64,000 bases of DNA from Ruegeria atlantica (GTDB taxonomy: Bacteria > Pseudomonadota > Alphaproteobacteria > Rhodobacterales > Rhodobacteraceae). Below the pieces are notes generated by a model. The model saw only the letters and a list, made by a program, of their open reading frames with translations. It searched no databases and had not been told where the DNA came from. The stretch is taken from contig NZ_WQCG01000009.1 of assembly GCF_013032505.1 (NCBI RefSeq), forward strand, positions 110,176-174,175, given 5' to 3'. Position numbers and translations under genes: made by a program. Shown here one piece after another: positions 15,936 through 24,252 of the stretch. Position 1 is the first letter of the stretch, and each line of letters opens with the position of its first letter.

Positions 15936-16746
15936 CCCCGCCCGGACTGATGAATTTCGCGCCGGAACTCGACTTTCCTGATCCGACCTGCAAACGACGG
16001 ATCGTTGCCTGTGGACGTGGGGCATCCCGTCGCAAATCCGCCTTGAGATCTGCCACCACACCGGAAAGTTCCATTCCATATCCGGCCACACGATCCCCAT
16101 AGGTTCCGATTGCTGAAACGACTGACAGGATCTGCCAGCGCGGGCCGTTTTTGGCCAGCAATGCCGAGCCGGACGAGCCAAAAGTGATATCGCAGTTGAA
16201 GGTGATCAACCCTTGCTGTCGGCCCAGAATACGGCAGGATCTTTCCCGCGTGATCGCCTCGGACCGGCCCCGCCCATACGAGGCAAGGCTGACCTCGGTC
16301 CCGGAAACCCGACCTTTGTGCAATGCAAACGGGTTGGCGATGGAATAGGGGATCGGCTGCTCAAGACGCATCAGCGCAACGTCGGCCCGGACTGTATCCG
16401 CTGAAAGCGGGGCGTTGCTGACATAGGCCGGATCCACGGCAATCTGTACGACCTTACGGTCCGCCAGCGCCTCACCGTGGCTTAATCCGGCGCGGAAGGT
16501 CACCTGTCCGGGCTCGTGAGGATCGCCGGAGGCCTTGTCCACCGCGCAATGCGCGGCAGTCAGCACGAGGTCCTGCGCAATCAAGGTGCCCGTGCAAAAC
16601 CCCTGATTGCCGATATCCAGACGTCCGACCGCCTCCCACCCGTAAAGGTCATCGCGATCCGTCAGCTTGCGCTTGCCGGTTTGGGCGTAAGTTGAGGTTG
16701 CAAAGATCGAAAGAAACAAAAGAAAATTCAGAAGCAGGCGACTCAT
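15931..16746 (-). CDS. Exported trypsin-like serine protease (S1 family), second of a tandem pair
   Basis: 271 residues with a signal peptide (LLLNFLLFLSIFATSTYAQ). The chymotrypsin-fold triad is visible: His in LVLTAAHCAVD, Asp in TVRADVALMRLEQP, Ser in CDITFGSSGSALL (the usual GDSGG is altered to GSSGS). It is likely secreted to the periplasm. Its ATG overlaps the stop of the upstream paralogue (ATGA). Both proteases end in a short Gly/Ser-rich tail with GAKFI or GARFI. The target is unknown; the loss of the canonical Asp and Gly around the active Ser (GDSGG to GSSGS) is shared in substance by both copies. Confidence 0.88.
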   Translation of the reverse strand: MSRLLLNFLLFLSIFATSTYAQTGKRKLTDRDDLYGWEAVGRLDIGNQGFCTGTLIAQDLVLTAAHCAVDKASGDPHEPGQVTFRAGLSHGEALADRKVVQIAVDPAYVSNAPLSADTVRADVALMRLEQPIPYSIANPFALHKGRVSGTEVSLASYGRGRSEAITRERSCRILGRQQGLITFNCDITFGSSGSALLAKNGPRWQILSVVSAIGTYGDRVAGYGMELSGVVADLKADLRRDAPRPQATIRRLQVGSGKSSSGAKFISPGGG

Positions 16747-17537
16747 GGCTTTATGAACCTTGCTCCAATATTGCGGCGGGCCCCACCATTGGATGAAGAC
16801 ACGCCAAATCCGCGCCCGGCCGACAACTCTGCCTGCAACAGTTCGAGGGAATTTTCGACCGATGTACCGATCGCCACGCGCTGGCCGTTGAATTCGGCCT
16901 TGGCCGCGACGACCGACACGATGCGTGGCCGGTCCCCGTCAAAGGAAAAGACCGGAGCCCCTGACGACCCGAATTCGACATCACACGACAACACCAAAAC
17001 GTCTGATGTGCGCGTCATGACCGAGCACACTTCTTGCAGCGAGGGGGCCTCGGCCCGGTCCTGCGCGTATGACACCACCCCAACTTCAGCCCCTCGATCC
17101 GGGCGCTCTCCGGTTTCGAACGGAATTACGCTGGTGTTGCGGATCGGCTGCCACAGTTCGATCAGCGCGATGTCATTGTACAGCCGAGAAGCCGTCGCTT
17201 CGGTGCTGAATTCATACTCGGGATGCACAACGGCCCGACGCGCAGCCCGATAAGCAGATGCGCGTCCGAGACGCCAGGCAGCCAAAAACTCAACCTCGGC
17301 CAGATCAACCCGCTGACCAGTCATTCTGTCGAACAAACAATGAGCGGCCGTTAAAACAAGCGTCGGAGAGATCAGTGTCCCAGTACAAAACCCGGCACCA
17401 TCTTTGAAATCCAGGCGCCCGACCGCCATCCACGCGCGCCCGGCATCGGTGGTGTCCAGACTTTTCAACCCGGTATCCTGGGCTGCGGCGGACAACGGCA
17501 TCAAAGCCAGCGCCAATGCTGTGATCCAATTTCGCAA
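16743..17537 (-). CDS. Exported trypsin-like serine protease (S1 family), first of a tandem pair
   Basis: 264 residues with a signal peptide (ITALALALMPLSAAAQ). Triad residues are seen in LVLTAAHCLFDR (His), YNDIALIELWQP (Asp) and CDVEFGSSGAPVFSF (Ser). The start of the mature region (DAGRAWMAVGRLDFKDGAGF) aligns with EAVGRLDIGNQGF of the downstream copy, so the pair arose by duplication. Coupled translation (ATGA overlap) suggests that both are made together. No PDZ or membrane domain is present, so these are simple single-domain proteases, not DegP-like. Confidence 0.88.
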   Translation of the reverse strand: MRNWITALALALMPLSAAAQDTGLKSLDTTDAGRAWMAVGRLDFKDGAGFCTGTLISPTLVLTAAHCLFDRMTGQRVDLAEVEFLAAWRLGRASAYRAARRAVVHPEYEFSTEATASRLYNDIALIELWQPIRNTSVIPFETGERPDRGAEVGVVSYAQDRAEAPSLQEVCSVMTRTSDVLVLSCDVEFGSSGAPVFSFDGDRPRIVSVVAAKAEFNGQRVAIGTSVENSLELLQAELSAGRGFGVSSSNGGARRNIGARFIKP

Positions 17538-17655
17538 ATGGCACTCCGGCTTTGCTGTTGGCGTATTCTCCTACGCCTCCGGTGCGGCAAAAATAGGGCG
17601 ATGACGCCCGCGTCCGTTTAACGTGAAGAGTGGTGCGCAGTTGCATCAGCCTTAT

Positions 17656-18972
17656 CTATTTGAGGATCGGAACCCCGGATCCACTCCGGTCGCCCAATGC
17701 CCGCGGCACAGGCCCGCCGGTCGCCCAATCCAAAAGCTCAACGGTGTGCAACACGGGAAGGCCCGTGCCAGAGCCGATTTGCATCATGCATCCGATATTA
17801 CCCGCCGCGATCATGTCCGGCTTTTTAGCTTCCAGCGTTTTGATCTTGCGTTCCTTCAACCGCCCCGAAATCTCGGGCTGCATCAGGTTGTAGGTCCCCG
17901 CGCTGCCGCAGCATAGATGACTGTCTGCAGGCTCTAACACGGTGAAACCGGCCTGTTTCAACAGAGTTTTTGGATGCGTTTTTATCTTTTGACCATGCTG
18001 GAGAGAACAGGCCGCATGATAAGCGACGGACAGGTCCTTGTTTTCGCCTTCGGGCAAATCGAGTTGCACCAGCAACTCACTAATATCCATCGCAATCGAA
18101 GACACCCGCGCTGCGTCTTCAGCTAAGGGATCGTTTCGGAACATGTGGCCATAGTCCTTGATCGTGGTCCCACAGCCCGAGGTATTGATGACAATCGCAT
18201 CCAGCCCGTCGCCGTTCATTTCTGCGCTCCAGGCTCTGATATTGGCCTTTGCGGCCAGATGACTGTCATGTGTCTTCCCCATGTGATGGGTCAGCGCGCC
18301 GCAACACCCCGCCCCCTCTGCTACAACGACCTCGCATCCCAACCGGGTCAGCAAACGGATGGTTGCGTCGTTGATATCAGTGTTCAGTGCTTTTTGCGCG
18401 CAGCCAGTCATCAGTGCGACCCGTTTGCGCTGCGTTCCTTTTGCCAAGAAACTCTGCGGGTCGTCATTCAGACTGACGGGCGGAATGTGTTTAGGTGCCA
18501 TGTCCAGCATGGCACGTAACCGGGCATCCGGCATCAGAAAGCGGAATGGCCGCCCCAGTTTGGCGCCGATAAGGGCCCAGCGAAACCGCGTCGGATAGGG
18601 AAGGATCTGCGCCAACACCCAGCGCAACGCACGATCCGAAAAAGAGCGTTTGTAGTTTTCTTCGATGTATTCCCGCGCGTGATCGACCAGATGCATGTAG
18701 TGCACGCCTGACGGACACGTGGTCATGCAGGCCAGGCAGGACAGGCAGCGGTCGATATGCTTGACCGTCTTTTCATCCGGCACACGCTCATTTTCCAGCA
18801 TGTCCTTGATCAGGTAGATGCGCCCGCGTGGGCTATCCAACTCATCGCCCAGTACCTGATAGGTCGGGCAAGTGGCTGTGCAAAACCCGCAATGCACGCA
18901 ATTGCGCAAGATTTCATTCGATCGCTGGATCGCCGGATCCTGCAGCTGCTTCTTGGTGAATGTCGTCTGCAT
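17656..18972 (-). CDS. glcF: Glycolate oxidase iron-sulfur subunit GlcF
   Basis: 438 residues. Two ferredoxin-type Cys clusters appear near the N-terminus (CVHCGFCTATCPTYQVLGDE and CLSCLACMTTCPSGVHYMHL). Two CCG-type motifs follow (GAGCCGALTHHMGKTHDSHL and HLCCGSAGTYNLMQPEISGR). This is the normal GlcF architecture: the subunit passes electrons from the flavoprotein subunits to the membrane quinone pool. It follows glcE by 4 bp and ends the glcDEF operon. Confidence 0.96.
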   Translation of the reverse strand: MQTTFTKKQLQDPAIQRSNEILRNCVHCGFCTATCPTYQVLGDELDSPRGRIYLIKDMLENERVPDEKTVKHIDRCLSCLACMTTCPSGVHYMHLVDHAREYIEENYKRSFSDRALRWVLAQILPYPTRFRWALIGAKLGRPFRFLMPDARLRAMLDMAPKHIPPVSLNDDPQSFLAKGTQRKRVALMTGCAQKALNTDINDATIRLLTRLGCEVVVAEGAGCCGALTHHMGKTHDSHLAAKANIRAWSAEMNGDGLDAIVINTSGCGTTIKDYGHMFRNDPLAEDAARVSSIAMDISELLVQLDLPEGENKDLSVAYHAACSLQHGQKIKTHPKTLLKQAGFTVLEPADSHLCCGSAGTYNLMQPEISGRLKERKIKTLEAKKPDMIAAGNIGCMMQIGSGTGLPVLHTVELLDWATGGPVPRALGDRSGSGVPILK

Positions 18973-18976
18973 CGGC

Positions 18977-20077
18977 CTACCCCATCAGTCCCGGATTGAA
19001 CAAACCGCGTGGATCAAACTTATGGCGAATGCCCCTAGTTAGAGCCGAAAGACCAGGTGTTTCAGGTTGGAATCGCCCCAGGTTGGACAGTGTTTCAGGT
19101 TCGGCCCGCACGATCGTTGCGTGACCGTCAAACGCGCCCAATCGCGCCCTCAGATCAGTTCCATCCGGAACTAAGGCCCAGATCAACCCGCCACCCCAAT
19201 CAAACAATGTCCGGTCCGCTTGGATCCGCCCGGCGATCTCTGGCGCGCCCGAGGGTTTCACCGAAATGCGCCAGACATCACCGCTCTCTTCGTGGAAGTT
19301 AGCTGCGTCACGCAACCCGGCCCACAATGTATCGGACTGTTCAATCCTGTTAACGTCACCGAAACCGGCCAGCGCGGATTTCAGTTTGTCAGACCGGTAA
19401 GCTACCGAACCCGCGAAACCTTCAAGGCGAAGTAGGGCGCAAGCGTTGTTCGGGTCATAAACCGCCCCGCTAACTTCAAACGGCGATTTCAAAGCAGCAG
19501 ACAGTGCCGCGATTCCGGTGGTCACATCGGGTGCCTGAACGGCCAGAGTTGCTGACACTTCGGGCTTTGGAAGAACCTTTAACGACACTTCAGTCAAAAC
19601 CCCCAGAGTGCCCCATGACCCCGCCATCAGTTTGACCAGATCATAGCCGGTCACGTTCTTCATGACCCGGCCACCGTTCTTGACGACTTGACCCATGCCA
19701 TCGACATAGCGCACGCCCAGCAGAAAGTCGCGGCAGGCGCCTGCCTGTACGCGCCGAGGTCCCGAAACATTGCCTGCCACGACACCACCTATGGTCGGAG
19801 TACCGCTGGTCCCCACCAATCCGCGATGATCCATGGGCTCAAAGGCCAATTGCTGACCTTCTGCGTCCAATGCAGCCTCGATTTCGGCCACAGGCGTGCC
19901 AGCCTTCGCCACCAGCGTTAGTGCGCCGGGTTCATATAGGGTGATGCCTGTAAGCTCGCTGGTTTCAATCGCAACGTCCGGCCCGGCAATACCTCGTGTA
20001 CCACCTCCCTTAATGCGGACCGGTTCTTTCAGTCCGGCCACCATCTCGGCCAGTTCGGCTTCTGTCTTTGGGTTCAT
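18977..20077 (-). CDS. glcE: Glycolate oxidase FAD-binding subunit GlcE
   Basis: 366 residues, shorter than GlcD as expected. The FAD-binding PCMH fold is seen in KEPVRIKGGGTRGIAGPDVA and in GTSGTPTIGGVVAGNVSGPR, with KNGGRVMKNVTGYDLVKLMA at about 135-155. It pairs with GlcD and GlcF to oxidise glycolate to glyoxylate, an important carbon route for marine bacteria using algal exudates. Spacing to glcF is 4 bp and to glcD 25 bp, so the three form one operon. Confidence 0.94.
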   Translation of the reverse strand: MNPKTEAELAEMVAGLKEPVRIKGGGTRGIAGPDVAIETSELTGITLYEPGALTLVAKAGTPVAEIEAALDAEGQQLAFEPMDHRGLVGTSGTPTIGGVVAGNVSGPRRVQAGACRDFLLGVRYVDGMGQVVKNGGRVMKNVTGYDLVKLMAGSWGTLGVLTEVSLKVLPKPEVSATLAVQAPDVTTGIAALSAALKSPFEVSGAVYDPNNACALLRLEGFAGSVAYRSDKLKSALAGFGDVNRIEQSDTLWAGLRDAANFHEESGDVWRISVKPSGAPEIAGRIQADRTLFDWGGGLIWALVPDGTDLRARLGAFDGHATIVRAEPETLSNLGRFQPETPGLSALTRGIRHKFDPRGLFNPGLMG

Positions 20078-20102
20078 AACATTTCTTCTTTGTTAGAGCC
20101 GA

Positions 20103-21551
20103 CTATTCCGCAGCAATCCGTGCGGCTCGCCGAGATTCCGACGCATCCAGAGGAAAAACTTTGGCAGGATTCAGCAACCAGTTCGGATCAAACACGTCCT
20201 TTATCGCCATCTGCGCCTCAAGATCCGCAGGTGTGTATTGGTGATGCATCAGATCGCGCTTTTCGATCCCGACCCCGTGCTCGCCCGTCAGGCAACCGCC
20301 CACATCAACGCAGAGCTTCAGTATGTCCGCTCCAAACGCCTCACATTTCTCAAGATCACCGGGTTTGTTGGCATCGAACAGGATCAGCGGGTGCATATTG
20401 CCGTCGCCCGCATGGAACACGTTGCCGACCGGCAGACCGTAGTCCTGGCTCATCTCGCCGATCCGGCGCAACACTTCCGGTAGAGAAGAAACCGGGATCG
20501 TCCCGTCCAGACACATGTAATCATTCAGCTGACCCATCGCGCCGAAAGCCGACTTGCGCCCCAACCATATTTTCGCGCTCTCCTCAGCAGATTGGCTTTC
20601 CCGCAGTTCGACAGGATTGTGACGCTTGGCGATTTCGATGATCTTGGACAATTGATAGTCCATCTCGGCCTCGGACCCTTCGACCTCGACAATCAGTAAA
20701 GCGGTGCAGTCGGGGTAACCTGCATGGGCAAAGTTTTCGCAGGCCTTAATGCACAGTGTGTCCATGAATTCGATCGCGACCGGCAGGATGCCGGACTTGA
20801 TAATGTCCGACACGCAGTGCCCGGCAACTTCGTTATCGTCAAAACCCATGAGTACCGGCCGAGCACCTTCGGGTTTGCGTAGAATGCGCAAGGTGGCTTC
20901 AGTCACGACGCCCAGCTGACCCTCGGACCCGCAAATAACGCCCAGCAGGTCCAGACCGCCAGAGTCCAGATGCGCACCGCCGATTTCGACCACGCTGCCA
21001 TCCATCATCACCATTTTTACGCCCAGCAGGTTGTTGGTGGTTACGCCGTATTTGAGGCAATGCGCCCCGCCTGAATTCATGGCGATGTTCCCAGCAATGG
21101 CACAAGCGAGTTGCGAGGACGGGTCGGGAGCGTAAAAGAATTCGTCTTCCTCGACTGCTCCGGTCACGCTTAGATTTGTGCGGCCTGTCTGCACACGGAT
21201 AAAACGGTTGTCATAATCGACCTCAAGCACTTCATTCATCCGGGCGACCCCGAGGATAACGGAGTCCGCGGTTGGCAATGCGCCGCCTGCCAGCGAAGTA
21301 CCCGAGCCACGCGGGACCACCGGAACGCCTTCTTCGTTGCAGATGCGCAAAATGTCCGAGACCTCTTGCGTGGTCGCCGGCAGAACCGCCAACATCGGAG
21401 GGCACTTATACGCCGTCAACGCGTCGCATTCATACGCGCGTGTTTCTGACGGTTCGTGAATTACCGCGTCTTCGGGCAAGACCTGCAACAAACGCTGAAG
21501 AACAACGGCCTTGCGGCGCAGGACGTCAGGATTTGGCGTTGGCATTTCCAT
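20103..21551 (-). CDS. glcD: Glycolate oxidase subunit GlcD (FAD-linked oxidase)
   Basis: About 482 residues from ATG 21551, which has GGAGG at ideal spacing. A longer frame from 21656 would run through the operator DNA. FAD-binding signatures are PVVPRGSGTSLAGGALPTAD and AIAGNIAMNSGGAHCLKYGV. The C-terminal region has NVFHAGDGNMHPLILFD and LTGEHGVGIEKRDLM, typical of GlcD/LDH-type oxidases. It is the catalytic flavoprotein of glycolate oxidase. The palindrome at 21566-21586 just upstream probably binds its regulator. Confidence 0.95.
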   Translation of the reverse strand: MEMPTPNPDVLRRKAVVLQRLLQVLPEDAVIHEPSETRAYECDALTAYKCPPMLAVLPATTQEVSDILRICNEEGVPVVPRGSGTSLAGGALPTADSVILGVARMNEVLEVDYDNRFIRVQTGRTNLSVTGAVEEDEFFYAPDPSSQLACAIAGNIAMNSGGAHCLKYGVTTNNLLGVKMVMMDGSVVEIGGAHLDSGGLDLLGVICGSEGQLGVVTEATLRILRKPEGARPVLMGFDDNEVAGHCVSDIIKSGILPVAIEFMDTLCIKACENFAHAGYPDCTALLIVEVEGSEAEMDYQLSKIIEIAKRHNPVELRESQSAEESAKIWLGRKSAFGAMGQLNDYMCLDGTIPVSSLPEVLRRIGEMSQDYGLPVGNVFHAGDGNMHPLILFDANKPGDLEKCEAFGADILKLCVDVGGCLTGEHGVGIEKRDLMHHQYTPADLEAQMAIKDVFDPNWLLNPAKVFPLDASESRRAARIAAE

Positions 21552-21565
21552 GGCTGATCCTCCAT

Positions 21566-21586
21566 TTGGTAAAATAATATTACCAA
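21566..21586. promoter_or_regulatory. Near-perfect 21-bp palindrome, probable operator of glcDEF
   Basis: TTGGTAA (21566-21572), 7-bp AT centre, TTACCAA (21580-21586); only 3 of the 7 central bases break the symmetry. The TNGT...ACNA arms are those used by FadR-subfamily GntR regulators, to which GlcC and LldR belong, although the spacing is longer than the common one. It sits 15 bp before the glcD ATG and in the 57-bp gap to the divergent DUF599 gene, so it could affect both. Confidence 0.55.
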
Positions 21587-21608
21587 TTTCTCCATCTGGC
21601 AAGTTTCC

Positions 21609-22343
21609 ATGTCTGGCTCTAATGTCGCCGGCATGACGTGGATTGATCGCGCACAACTATTTTCACCGCTGGACTATGCGGCCATTGCCTTGCTTTTGAT
21701 CGCCTGGCTGTGGATCGGGTGGCGGATCGAAAACCCCTCACCCACCAAGCGTTCCGTGGCGATGATGATGGATGATTATCGTCGCGAATGGATGCGGGAA
21801 ATGGTCACGCGGCAGCCCCGAATGTTCGATGCACAGGTGGTCGCGGCGATGCGTCAGGGCAGCACGTTCTTTGCCTCGACCACGATGATTGCCATCGGGG
21901 GCGGGTTGGCTTTACTGGGCAACACCGAACGCCTTGCCGGTGTCGCCAATGATCTGGCCATCGGCAGCGCACCGGCCATGGTTTGGGAGATCAAGATCCT
22001 GATCATCATCCTGTTTTTGGCCAATGCATTCCTGAAATACGTCTGGGCGCATCGGTTGTTTGGGTATTGCGCGGTTCTGATGGCAGCAGTACCCAATGAT
22101 CCCTCGGACCCCCAAGCCTATCCACGCGCGGCACAGGCGGCCGAAATCTGCGTCACCGCAGCACGCAGCTTTAACCGTGGCTTGCGCGTGACCTATTTTG
22201 CCCTGGCATCCGTCGCCTGGATTCTGGGCCCGGCGCCCCTGATACTGGTCACGGCAATCACCTTCGGTGTTCTTTACCGGCGCGAGTTTGCGTCGCATTC
22301 CCGGCTGGTTTTGATGTCCCAACCGGGCGACACGAATTCGTGA
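21609..22343 (+). CDS. DUF599 family membrane protein
   Basis: 244 residues; a start at ATG 21633 is equally possible, since neither codon has a clear ribosome binding site. Four hydrophobic segments are seen: LDYAAIALLLIAWLWIGWRI; TTMIAIGGGLALLG; WEIKILIIILFLANAFLKYV; and LASVAWILGPAPLILVTAIT. The soluble stretch between the first two has MMMDDYRREWMREMVTRQPR. This pattern fits DUF599, a proteobacterial family of unknown function. It is divergent from glcD, with which it shares a short promoter region. Confidence 0.85.
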   Translation: MSGSNVAGMTWIDRAQLFSPLDYAAIALLLIAWLWIGWRIENPSPTKRSVAMMMDDYRREWMREMVTRQPRMFDAQVVAAMRQGSTFFASTTMIAIGGGLALLGNTERLAGVANDLAIGSAPAMVWEIKILIIILFLANAFLKYVWAHRLFGYCAVLMAAVPNDPSDPQAYPRAAQAAEICVTAARSFNRGLRVTYFALASVAWILGPAPLILVTAITFGVLYRREFASHSRLVLMSQPGDTNS

Positions 22344-22378
22344 TCGCGATGTCGCCGGACACAGCCTAGGATCGCCCC

Positions 22379-22726
22379 ATGCGGTATTTGATTCTCAGCC
22401 TTCTTCTGACCAGCCCGGCCCTTGCCGATCCTTCCGTGATTGAAAAAGTGGCGGCCAGTCAAAGTGGTGACACATGGCGTTTCGACGTGACGATCCGGCA
22501 CCCAGACACCGGGTGGGATCACTATGCCGATGGCTGGCGCGTTTTAGATATGGACGGCAATGAACTGGGCATGCGCGTATTGCATCATCCGCATGAGAAT
22601 GAGCAGCCGTTTACGCGCTCGTTATCCGGAGTGACGGTTCCAGATGGCGTGACACAGGTCCAGATTCAGGCGCGGTGTAGCGTCGACGGTTGGGATGACG
22701 AAACCACGCTGGTCACACTGAACTAA
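22379..22726 (+). CDS. Small exported protein, unknown function
   Basis: 115 residues with a clear signal peptide (MRYLILSLLLTSPALA). The mature part is about 99 residues of predicted beta strands with SGDTWRFDVTIRHPDTGWDH and RVLHHPHENEQPFTRSLSGV, and one Cys. It resembles a small periplasmic beta-sandwich protein, but I do not recognise the family. It follows DUF599 by 35 bp on the same strand. Its stop abuts the stop of the convergent flavodoxin gene without a gap. Confidence 0.75.
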   Translation: MRYLILSLLLTSPALADPSVIEKVAASQSGDTWRFDVTIRHPDTGWDHYADGWRVLDMDGNELGMRVLHHPHENEQPFTRSLSGVTVPDGVTQVQIQARCSVDGWDDETTLVTLN

Positions 22727-23212
22727 TCAGAAAACGCCCAGCGCCAGACCGGCGCCCAACGCGGCACCGATATCGCGGCATTGAACCAGTTGATCCTGCG
22801 GAATGGTTTTTTCAGCCAGAATAGCTTCGGGCGTCTGCGCATGGGTACAAAAAATCAGCGGAGGCTGAACTTCCTTCAAACGCCAACCGGTTGCAATGCG
22901 CGCGGTTTGACGGGCTGCATTCTCACCGTCGGACCCAGCGCAGATCATCTGCGCATAGGGGCGCCCTTCAATTCGGCCCAGCACCGGGTAATAGCTGCGA
23001 TCGAAGAAATCCTTCATGACACCCGAAATGGCCGCCAGATTTTCGGGTGCGCAAAAGATGTAGCCGTCGGCGCTCAGCAGGTCTTCGGGGCCAGCCTCGT
23101 CCGCGGGTTTCAAGATGGTCCCCGCTTCTTCGCGCGCGCCTTCCGCAGCGGCTTCGGCCATCTGGCGGCTGCCGCCGGTTCGCGAATGGTAGACGATCAA
23201 AAGCTGCGCCAT
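22727..23212 (-). CDS. Flavodoxin-like NAD(P)H oxidoreductase
   Basis: 161 residues. The FMN phosphate-binding loop is visible at the N-terminus (LLIVYHSRTGGSRQMAEAAA), and a second flavin-site segment is GYIFCAPENLAAISGVMKDF. This is the short-chain flavodoxin/WrbA-like fold in the cytoplasm; partner and substrate are unknown. The gene lies 1 bp after rlmH and is probably co-transcribed with rlmH and rsfS. Confidence 0.82.
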   Translation of the reverse strand: MAQLLIVYHSRTGGSRQMAEAAAEGAREEAGTILKPADEAGPEDLLSADGYIFCAPENLAAISGVMKDFFDRSYYPVLGRIEGRPYAQMICAGSDGENAARQTARIATGWRLKEVQPPLIFCTHAQTPEAILAEKTIPQDQLVQCRDIGAALGAGLALGVF

Positions 23213-23213
23213 G

Positions 23214-23684
23214 TCAGACCCGGTGATAAGGGCCGCCCGACAGAATGGTGGCGGCCCGGTAAAGTTGTTCAGCCAACATCACACGGACAAGCATATGGGG
23301 CCAGACCATCGATCCGAATGAGATGGAAAAATCAGCCTCAGCCCGCAAATTAGGGTCTATTCCGTCGGCTCCGCCAATGATCAGCGCCAGATCCTGCCGT
23401 CCGGCGTCACGCCAGGCACCCAGTTTCTTAGCAAAATCAGGCGAGGACATCACCCGCCCTCGTTCGTCCAACGTGCAGATCACTGCGCCTTTGGGCAGGG
23501 CCTTGCGCAGCAACGCGGCCTCGGCGCCCATGCCTGCGTTTTTCTTGTCTTCAACCTCGACCACGCGCGCAGGACCAAGGCCCAGCGCGCGGCCGGTCCG
23601 GTCAAATCGGGTCAGGTAATCGTCAAGCAGGGTCTTCTCCGGTCCGGCACGCAATCGCCCGACCGCACAAATGCTTATACGCAT
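23214..23684 (-). CDS. rlmH: 23S rRNA pseudouridine-1915 N3-methyltransferase RlmH
   Basis: 156 residues, the standard size of this SPOUT methyltransferase. It has the N-terminal MRISICAVGRLRAGPEKTLL, the SAM-binding knot segment LALIIGGADGIDPNLRAEAD and the C-terminal ISFGSMVWPHMLVRVMLAEQ followed by LYRAATILSGGPYHRV. The final His-Arg is essential in the family. It methylates pseudouridine 1915 in helix 69 of the large ribosomal subunit. The rsfS-rlmH order is widespread in bacteria. Confidence 0.97.
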   Translation of the reverse strand: MRISICAVGRLRAGPEKTLLDDYLTRFDRTGRALGLGPARVVEVEDKKNAGMGAEAALLRKALPKGAVICTLDERGRVMSSPDFAKKLGAWRDAGRQDLALIIGGADGIDPNLRAEADFSISFGSMVWPHMLVRVMLAEQLYRAATILSGGPYHRV

Positions 23685-23728
23685 ATTTCTCTCGCCGCCG
23701 GCCTGTTAATGCAGGCCGGGATGGCGCC

Positions 23729-24088
23729 TCAGTTCGCCGAGGCGCTGCCGCCCTGAGGCAGCCACATCTTTTCCAGCTGATAGAATTCACGCACTTCGGG
23801 GCGGAAGATATGAACGATCACGTCGCCCGTATCGATCAACACCCAGTCGCCGGCATCCTTGCCTTCGACCTTCGAGGTGAAACCGAATTCCTGCTTGATG
23901 CGATCCGTCAATTTTTCCGCCATGGCCGAGACCTGACGGGTCGACCGACCCGAGGCAATCACCATGTGATCCGCAACCGACGATTTGCCTTGCAGGTTGA
24001 TCTGCACGACGTCTTCGGCCTTGTCATCGGAAAGTGAGGAAAGGATACGTTCAAGCAGCTTGTCGCTGATTGACTGAGAGTGGGCCAT
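23729..24088 (-). CDS. rsfS: Ribosome silencing factor RsfS
   Basis: About 119 residues from ATG 24088; a TTG at 24115 would add nine residues. RsfS signatures are DKAEDVVQINLQGKSSVADH, MVIASGRSTRQVSAMAEKLT and DWVLIDTGDVIVHIFRPEVR. It binds protein L14 of the large subunit and blocks subunit joining when nutrients fall. It heads the rsfS-rlmH-flavodoxin group. A short hairpin (GGCGGG CAAA CCCGCC, 24107-24122) lies just upstream of the chosen start. Confidence 0.95.
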   Translation of the reverse strand: MAHSQSISDKLLERILSSLSDDKAEDVVQINLQGKSSVADHMVIASGRSTRQVSAMAEKLTDRIKQEFGFTSKVEGKDAGDWVLIDTGDVIVHIFRPEVREFYQLEKMWLPQGGSASAN

Positions 24089-24252
24089 TACACCGGCCCC
24101 GTCATCGGCGGGCAAACCCGCCTGGGTATGTAGAGACAGGACATAGTCCTCCTTTGCTGCGCGCCGCCAAACCCCGGCGCAGGGGTACTAATAAGGTAAC
24201 AAGGGGAATGCAACATTTCAATGAACGGGCGCTTTAGGGACCGCACAGGCGC

